From the NCBI RefSeq assembly GCF_029335485.1, contig NZ_JARJLM010000262.1, forward strand, positions 1-34,464: 34,464 nucleotides of DNA. The letters run 5' to 3'. Source of the stretch: Cupriavidus basilensis. Lineage in GTDB: Bacteria; Pseudomonadota; Gammaproteobacteria; Burkholderiales; Burkholderiaceae. Below the pieces are notes generated by a model. That model was not told where the DNA came from. It saw only the letters and a list, made by a program, of their open reading frames with translations, and searched no databases. Made by a program: the position numbers and the translations under genes. Shown here one piece after another: positions 30,028-34,464 of the stretch (its first letter is position 1; each line of letters opens with the position of its first letter).

Positions 30028-30990
30028 TCAACCTCCTTGGCCCGTCATCGTAGGCAGCAGCACGCGGTAAATCTGGATGAACGCGGGTCCGAGCAACACC
30101 AGCAGCAGCGTCGGAAAGATAAGGAAGATCAGAGGAAACAGGAGCTTCAACGCGATTTTCGCGGCTTGTTCCTCGGCCCTCATGCGGCGCTTGGTGCGCA
30201 ACGTGTCCGACAGTACCCTGAGGGACTCCCCGAGGCTGGTGCCGAATCGATCCGCCTGGATCAGCATGGAGGCGAACTTGTCGACATCTTCAACGCCGGT
30301 GCGCAGCGCAAGATTGCTCAGTGCCTTGTCCTTGGCGAAGCCAGAGCGCAGTTCCAGCAGCATCAGTTCGAGTTCTTCGGCCAGGACCGGGCAGCGCAGG
30401 TCCAGTTCCTCCGCCACGCGCATCAGTGCGGCATCGAGCCCCAGGCCGGCTTCAACGCAGACGGTGAGCAGGTCGATGGTGTCGGGAAACTCCTCGAATA
30501 CCGCGCGCTTGCGGTTCTCGGCCTTGCGCGACAGCACGCCATTGGGCAGGTAGTAGCCGACCGCGCCCAGCAAGGCGAGGATGCCAATCATTTCATACTG
30601 ATCGGTGATGACCTGGGTACTGCTCAACACGCTCAAGGCAAGCAGGGGCAATGCAATTGCGAGCATTGTCTTTGCCGCGAAGTACACGGTGGGGGCGGAG
30701 GCGGCGCGCCAGCCGGCGTTCATGAAGCGCACGCGCAATTGCGAATTCTCCCAGCCCTCCTTGGGCAGCGACAAGCGCGACACTGGCTTGGCCAGGTCCA
30801 GCAGCGTCTCCAGCCACGCATGCTGCTGTCCATTGCCGGGAACCGACCCGGAGGCTTCGCGTGCGATCTGCTCGACGCGCCCCCGGCTGCGGCTTGGCGA
30901 GAACACCAGCAGCAAGCCGAAAACCGCGCCGAAGGCCGTCACGAAGACGAGGGCCAGCAGCAGGAATTGTCCGTTGTAGATGCCTTGCAT
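30028..30990 (-). CDS. tadC: TadC inner-membrane platform protein
   Basis: A 320-residue protein of the GspF/T2SF type. Membrane helices are at the N terminus (FLLLALVFVTAFGAVFGLLLV), in the middle (two near residues 105-145) and at the C terminus (LLFPLIFLIFPTLLLVLL). The T2SF core includes FPDTIDLLTVCVEAGLGLDAAL and FASMLIQADRFGTSLGESLRVL, typical of TadC. With TadB it forms the inner-membrane platform on which TadA works in Flp pilus assembly. The ATG at 30990 has AGGGGA upstream. It is the last recognised tad gene of this operon; the usual tadD does not follow. Confidence 0.92.
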   Translation of the reverse strand: MQGIYNGQFLLLALVFVTAFGAVFGLLLVFSPSRSRGRVEQIAREASGSVPGNGQQHAWLETLLDLAKPVSRLSLPKEGWENSQLRVRFMNAGWRAASAPTVYFAAKTMLAIALPLLALSVLSSTQVITDQYEMIGILALLGAVGYYLPNGVLSRKAENRKRAVFEEFPDTIDLLTVCVEAGLGLDAALMRVAEELDLRCPVLAEELELMLLELRSGFAKDKALSNLALRTGVEDVDKFASMLIQADRFGTSLGESLRVLSDTLRTKRRMRAEEQAAKIALKLLFPLIFLIFPTLLLVLLGPAFIQIYRVLLPTMTGQGG

Positions 30991-31045
30991 GATTGCTTCC
31001 CCTGAATAAGAACTCTGGTCTCCCCAGCATTCGCGCGGACCGCAT

Positions 31046-32023
31046 TCAGACCCGGATCCGGATGATGCTGCGCATCCAGAGGACACCGAGCACCATGGCA
31101 GCGAGCGCGATCCCGATCATCTTGAGCCCCATCGGGTCTTGCCACAGGACATTCATGAATCCCGGGTTCACCACGAGAATCAGCGCGGCGGTGCCGAAAG
31201 GCAGCAGGCCCAGTATCCATGCGGAGAGCCGCCCTTCGGCGGAGAGCACGCGGATCTTGTCGAACAGCTTGAGACGTTCGCGCACGAGCGAGCTGATGGT
31301 GTCGAGTATTTCGGCCAGATTGCCCCCGCTCTCGCGCTGGATCAGTACGGCAATCACGAAATAGCGCAGGTCGCTGACGGGGACGCGCATGGCGAGGTTG
31401 GTCAATGCCTCGTCGAGCGCGACGCCATAATTGATTTCATCGAACGTCGTGCGGAACTCCTGGCCCATCGGGTCTCTCAGTTCCTGTCCCACCGTGCCGA
31501 CCGCACCGGAAAAGGAGTGCCCGGCGCGCAGCGCGCGGCTGATCATGTCCACCGCGTCGGGCAACTGGACTTCCAGGCGCTTCAGCCGCTTGTGGCGCAG
31601 CGATACCACGCGCCAGACGGGCAGGAAGCCGGCCAGCAACGCCACCGCCGCCACGATCAGCAGGGGGATGGGCAGGAACAGTCCGACCGCTCCGGTGCAC
31701 AGTATCATCAGGCCACAGTAGCCCAACAGCTGGCCGACCGACCAATTGCTGCCGGCTTGCTCCAGCCAGCGGTCCAGGGCGCCGATGCGGGGCAGGCCCA
31801 TCAGCCACCGCTGCATCAGCGGTGAATTGCTGAGCATGCGCTCCTTCAGGATCGAGAGTCGCTCCCGGCCAACCTGGCCACCCGCGGACAGGGCACGTAT
31901 CCGGGCCTCGATCCGCTTGGCTGACGGCCCGTGGTAGTTGTTCCACCACAGGTAGGCGCCTTCCACGCAAAGTACCACCGCGGCAAAGAGCAAGATGATG
32001 AAAGCATAGAAGATGAAGTTCAT
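31046..32023 (-). CDS. tadB: TadB inner-membrane platform protein
   Basis: A 325-residue T2SF-domain protein. An N-terminal helix (FYAFIILLFAAVVLCVEGAY) precedes a cytoplasmic part, then a helix pair around residues 97-135. The T2SF core DAVDMISRALRAGHSFSGAV and FVIAVLIQRESGGNLAEIL is followed by two C-terminal helices (LSAWILGLLPFGTAALILVV and MIGIALAAMVLGVLWM). This layout is typical of TadB. It sits 48 bp after tadA and 55 bp before tadC in one operon, and would pair with TadC under the TadA ATPase. Confidence 0.93.
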   Translation of the reverse strand: MNFIFYAFIILLFAAVVLCVEGAYLWWNNYHGPSAKRIEARIRALSAGGQVGRERLSILKERMLSNSPLMQRWLMGLPRIGALDRWLEQAGSNWSVGQLLGYCGLMILCTGAVGLFLPIPLLIVAAVALLAGFLPVWRVVSLRHKRLKRLEVQLPDAVDMISRALRAGHSFSGAVGTVGQELRDPMGQEFRTTFDEINYGVALDEALTNLAMRVPVSDLRYFVIAVLIQRESGGNLAEILDTISSLVRERLKLFDKIRVLSAEGRLSAWILGLLPFGTAALILVVNPGFMNVLWQDPMGLKMIGIALAAMVLGVLWMRSIIRIRV

Positions 32024-32071
32024 TTTTCCGGCTCCGTAGTGTGGTCGGCATCCGTTGGGCAGCGCATGGTT

Positions 32072-33433
32072 TCAAACGTCGTAACGCTTGCCGGGGTCGT
32101 AGGTTTCGTCAGGCAGCCCGACTCCGAACACGCGCAGGCGCTCGGCGAACTTCGGGTAGACGCCGGTTGCGCGGAAGTGTCCCGTTACGGTGCCGTCCTG
32201 CGCTACGCCGGTACGCTGGAAGGTGAAGATCTCCTGCATGTTGATGATCTCGCCCTCCATGCCCGTGATCTCCTGGATGCTGACGATCTTCCTGCGGCCG
32301 TCGGTCATGCGGGCCGCCTGGACGATCACGGTAATGGCCGAGGAGATCTGCTGCCGGATGGCCTTGGCGGGCATGTTCAGTCCAGCCATGCTCACCATGT
32401 TCTCGAGCCGGGTCAGCGCGTCGCGTGGCGTGTTGGCATGGATGGTGGTCAGCGAGCCTTCGTGGCCAGTGTTCATCGCATTGAGCATGTCGAGTGCCTC
32501 GCCGCCCCGCACCTCGCCCAGGATGATGCGATCGGGCCGCATGCGCAGGGCATTGCGCACCAGCGAGCGCTGGGTGATCTCGCCCTTGCCTTCGATATTG
32601 GGCGGACGGGTTTCCAGCCGCAGTACGTGAGGCTGGCGCAACTGGAGTTCCGCCGCATCCTCGATGGTGACGATGCGCTCGTCTTCCGGGATAAAGCCGG
32701 AAAGGATGTTCAGCAAGGTGGTCTTGCCGCTGCCCGTACCGCCCGAAACCAGGACATTGACCTTGGCGTGCGCCAGTGCCTGGAGCAACTGCGCCATCGG
32801 CGCCGTCAGGCTCTTGAGCGCAACCAGGTCCGACACCTGCAGCGGATTCACCGCGAAGCGGCGGATGGAGAGCAGCGGGCCGTCGATCGCCGATGGCGGG
32901 ATGATCGCGTTGACCCGCGAGCCGTCCGGGAGCCGGGCGTCCACCATGGGGCTCAGCTCGTCGATGCGGCGGCCGACCCGCGAGACGATCTTCTCGATCA
33001 CCTTCATCAGATGTACATCATCGTAGAACGTGATGTCGGTGAGCTCGAGCTTGCCGCGGCGCTCCACATAGGTCTGTCTTGCCGTGTTCACCAGGATGTC
33101 CGATACGGTCGGGTCCTGCAGCAGCGGCTCCAGCGGACCGAAGCCGAACATCTCGTCATAGATATCGCCGGAGACCTGCCTGCGCTCGGCATCGTTGAGC
33201 AGGATGCGCTCTTCGTCGATGATGGTGTTGACCAGCAGGCCTATCTCACGCTTGACCTGTTCCAGCGGGTAGCGTGCCAGGCGCTCCAGTTCAACGCGGT
33301 CCAGTACCATCTCGTGAACGCTCTTCTTCACGTCCCGGTAAGCGGACTGGGCATTCTGCGGCCGCATCGCTGCGTGGCCATTCATGGCGATGGGGGGATG
33401 CTCCGGCAACGAAAGCTGTTCGCGGATTGACAT
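32072..33433 (-). CDS. tadA: TadA/CpaF secretion ATPase
   Basis: A 453-residue hexameric type II/IV secretion ATPase that powers Flp pilus assembly from the cytoplasm. The N-terminal domain (about 35-200) is CpaF-like ([20 protein letters not shown]). Walker A is [10 protein letters not shown] at 231-240, the Asp box [11 protein letters not shown] at 255-265, Walker [12 protein letters not shown] at 302-312, and the His box [12 protein letters not shown] at 323-334; Arg fingers fit LSIRRF. ATG at 33433 has GGAG six bases upstream. It follows tadZ after 26 bp and precedes tadB. All catalytic motifs are intact, so the motor looks functional. Confidence 0.96.
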   Translation of the reverse strand: MSIREQLSLPEHPPIAMNGHAAMRPQNAQSAYRDVKKSVHEMVLDRVELERLARYPLEQVKREIGLLVNTIIDEERILLNDAERRQVSGDIYDEMFGFGPLEPLLQDPTVSDILVNTARQTYVERRGKLELTDITFYDDVHLMKVIEKIVSRVGRRIDELSPMVDARLPDGSRVNAIIPPSAIDGPLLSIRRFAVNPLQVSDLVALKSLTAPMAQLLQALAHAKVNVLVSGGTGSGKTTLLNILSGFIPEDERIVTIEDAAELQLRQPHVLRLETRPPNIEGKGEITQRSLVRNALRMRPDRIILGEVRGGEALDMLNAMNTGHEGSLTTIHANTPRDALTRLENMVSMAGLNMPAKAIRQQISSAITVIVQAARMTDGRRKIVSIQEITGMEGEIINMQEIFTFQRTGVAQDGTVTGHFRATGVYPKFAERLRVFGVGLPDETYDPGKRYDV

Positions 33434-33459
33434 GATGGGCTCCGGTTCCGATAGGCGGG

Positions 33460-34464
33460 TCAGGCTGCATTGGCGGGCGATGGCTTCGCGCGCAGGAATA
33501 GCTTGCGCAGCGGCGAGGTGCTGGCGGGCTGCGCATTGCGCCCGGCGCCGGGCGTTCCCGCGAGCGCCGTGCAGAACGCGAGCAAGGCACGGGCGATGGT
33601 GCTGCGCTTGTGTTCCCTGGCGACAGGTACGCCATGGCTGATCGCTTCGTCAACCACCGTGGGCTCGTCCGGGAGCATGTGGAATATCTTCGCGCCGAGT
33701 ATGTTCTCCAGCGTGACCCGGGTGAGCTCGTCGCGGCGTCCATGGCGATTGACGACGAGGCGGATCTTCTCGTTGCTGTAGTGCAGCGCGCGCAGGATAT
33801 CGAGCAGGCGCCGGCCGGTTCGCGCATAGGCAATGCTGGGCTGGACGATCACGCAGATGCTGTCGCTCCGGTCGAGTGCGGCGATGGATAGCGGATTGAC
33901 CGATTGCCCGATGTCGAGCAGGATGAAATCGTAGCGTGGAGACACGACGGAAAGGATGTACTCGAGCTGCTCCTTCCTGACTTCATTCGCCTTGATGGGA
34001 TCGTTCGGGCCGGCGAGGATATCGAAGCCTTCGTTGACGCGCGTGAGGCAAGCCTCCAGGAACGCATCGTCCATGCGTTCGATCTGCGCGCAGACCTCGG
34101 GCAAGGTGGCCGGCGGCGTCTTGTCGCTGACGAGAAAGCTGGTATCGCTGAACTGGTTGTTCAGGTCGATCAGCAAGACGCGCTTGCCCTCGTGGGCGCT
34201 CAAGGCGTAGCCGAGATTGCTGGCAATGAAGCTGGTGCCCGCGCCGCCCTTGCAGGAAAGAAAGGACACGATGCGGGCAGAGTTCTGTGCCTGCAGTACC
34301 TGGTTCGCTTCCAGCCGCGCCACGGCACTGCTGAGCTGCACCTTGTCCAGCGGCCAGGCGAGCACGTCGCGCACACCGGCTCGCAATGCGCGGATCAATA
34401 TCTCGGGCTGCTGTGCCGACGTGACAAGGATGCAGGGCAGGTCGGGGTACTGTTCCCGCAAGGC
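33460..34464 (-). CDS. tadZ: TadZ/CpaE pilus-localisation ATPase (partial at window edge)
   Basis: The C-terminal 334 or so residues of a TadZ/CpaE protein, a ParA/MinD-like ATPase that places the Tad machine at the pole. The 5' end runs off the window: the first visible part ([25 protein letters not shown]) is the end of the atypical receiver domain. The deviant Walker A is [16 protein letters not shown], keeping the signature Lys but with Thr where canonical P-loops have Lys, as is usual in Tad[12 protein letters not shown] and [12 protein letters not shown] follow. The C terminus is basic. It heads the visible part of the tad operon; flp, tadV, rcpC and rcpA homologues are expected beyond the right edge. 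Confidence 0.9.
   Translation of the reverse strand, partial: ALREQYPDLPCILVTSAQQPEILIRALRAGVRDVLAWPLDKVQLSSAVARLEANQVLQAQNSARIVSFLSCKGGAGTSFIASNLGYALSAHEGKRVLLIDLNNQFSDTSFLVSDKTPPATLPEVCAQIERMDDAFLEACLTRVNEGFDILAGPNDPIKANEVRKEQLEYILSVVSPRYDFILLDIGQSVNPLSIAALDRSDSICVIVQPSIAYARTGRRLLDILRALHYSNEKIRLVVNRHGRRDELTRVTLENILGAKIFHMLPDEPTVVDEAISHGVPVAREHKRSTIARALLAFCTALAGTPGAGRNAQPASTSPLRKLFLRAKPSPANAA

Overview
The window is GC-rich bacterial chromosome with dense, closely packed genes. The gene content (two LysR regulators beside CoA-ester metabolism, a PaaX-family regulator, a Zwf-Pgl-Glk sugar cluster, a Tad/Flp pilus locus, a DUF5329 protein) points to a betaproteobacterium of the Burkholderiaceae, most like Cupriavidus or Ralstonia. 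This placement is inferred from protein flavour and gene neighbourhood, not from a marker gene.

Layout. 1-2.5 kb: a LysR regulator divergent from an L-fuconate dehydratase. 2.8-7.8 kb: a second LysR regulator divergent from a CoA-transferase / acyl-CoA dehydrogenase / NCS1 permease operon. 7.8-10.7 kb, minus strand: a small cupin, a Nu-class-like glutathione transferase, a solo HicA-like protein and a membrane diguanylate cyclase. 11.1-13.1 kb: an AraC regulator divergent from an inositol-monophosphatase-like gene coupled to a 90-residue unknown. 13.1-17.6 kb: a catabolic cluster (C-N hydrolase, acyl-CoA ligase, crotonase) divergent from a PaaX-type regulator. 17.8-23.2 kb: zwf, pgl and glk (the top of the Entner-Doudoroff route), followed by an OmpR-type two-component pair. 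23.2-26.6 kb: a 2-hydroxyacid dehydrogenase, two SDR proteins and a secreted DUF5329 protein. 27.1-34.5 kb: a split tad locus, with tadE- and tadG-like genes on the plus strand converging on tadZ-tadA-tadB-tadC on the minus strand. A decayed PilY1-like gene lies in the gap between the two halves.

Beyond the genes, the sequence carries several repeats. An 18-bp element (ACGCAGAAACGGGTACGC) occurs five times between 14.0 and 26.6 kb, always in the same orientation, once inside glk. A 28-bp stretch of the PaaX-family gene is duplicated exactly 2.8 kb away, beyond the ligase and crotonase genes. Five perfect copies of an 8-bp unit run directly into the Shine-Dalgarno sequence of an SDR gene that lacks the usual catalytic Tyr and Lys. 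Inverted repeats that look like regulator sites lie between three of the divergent gene pairs. I saw no tRNA, rRNA, CRISPR array or intact insertion sequence. I found no single system that is clearly new; the repeats, the PaaX-linked cluster and the pilus-locus scar are the best candidates.
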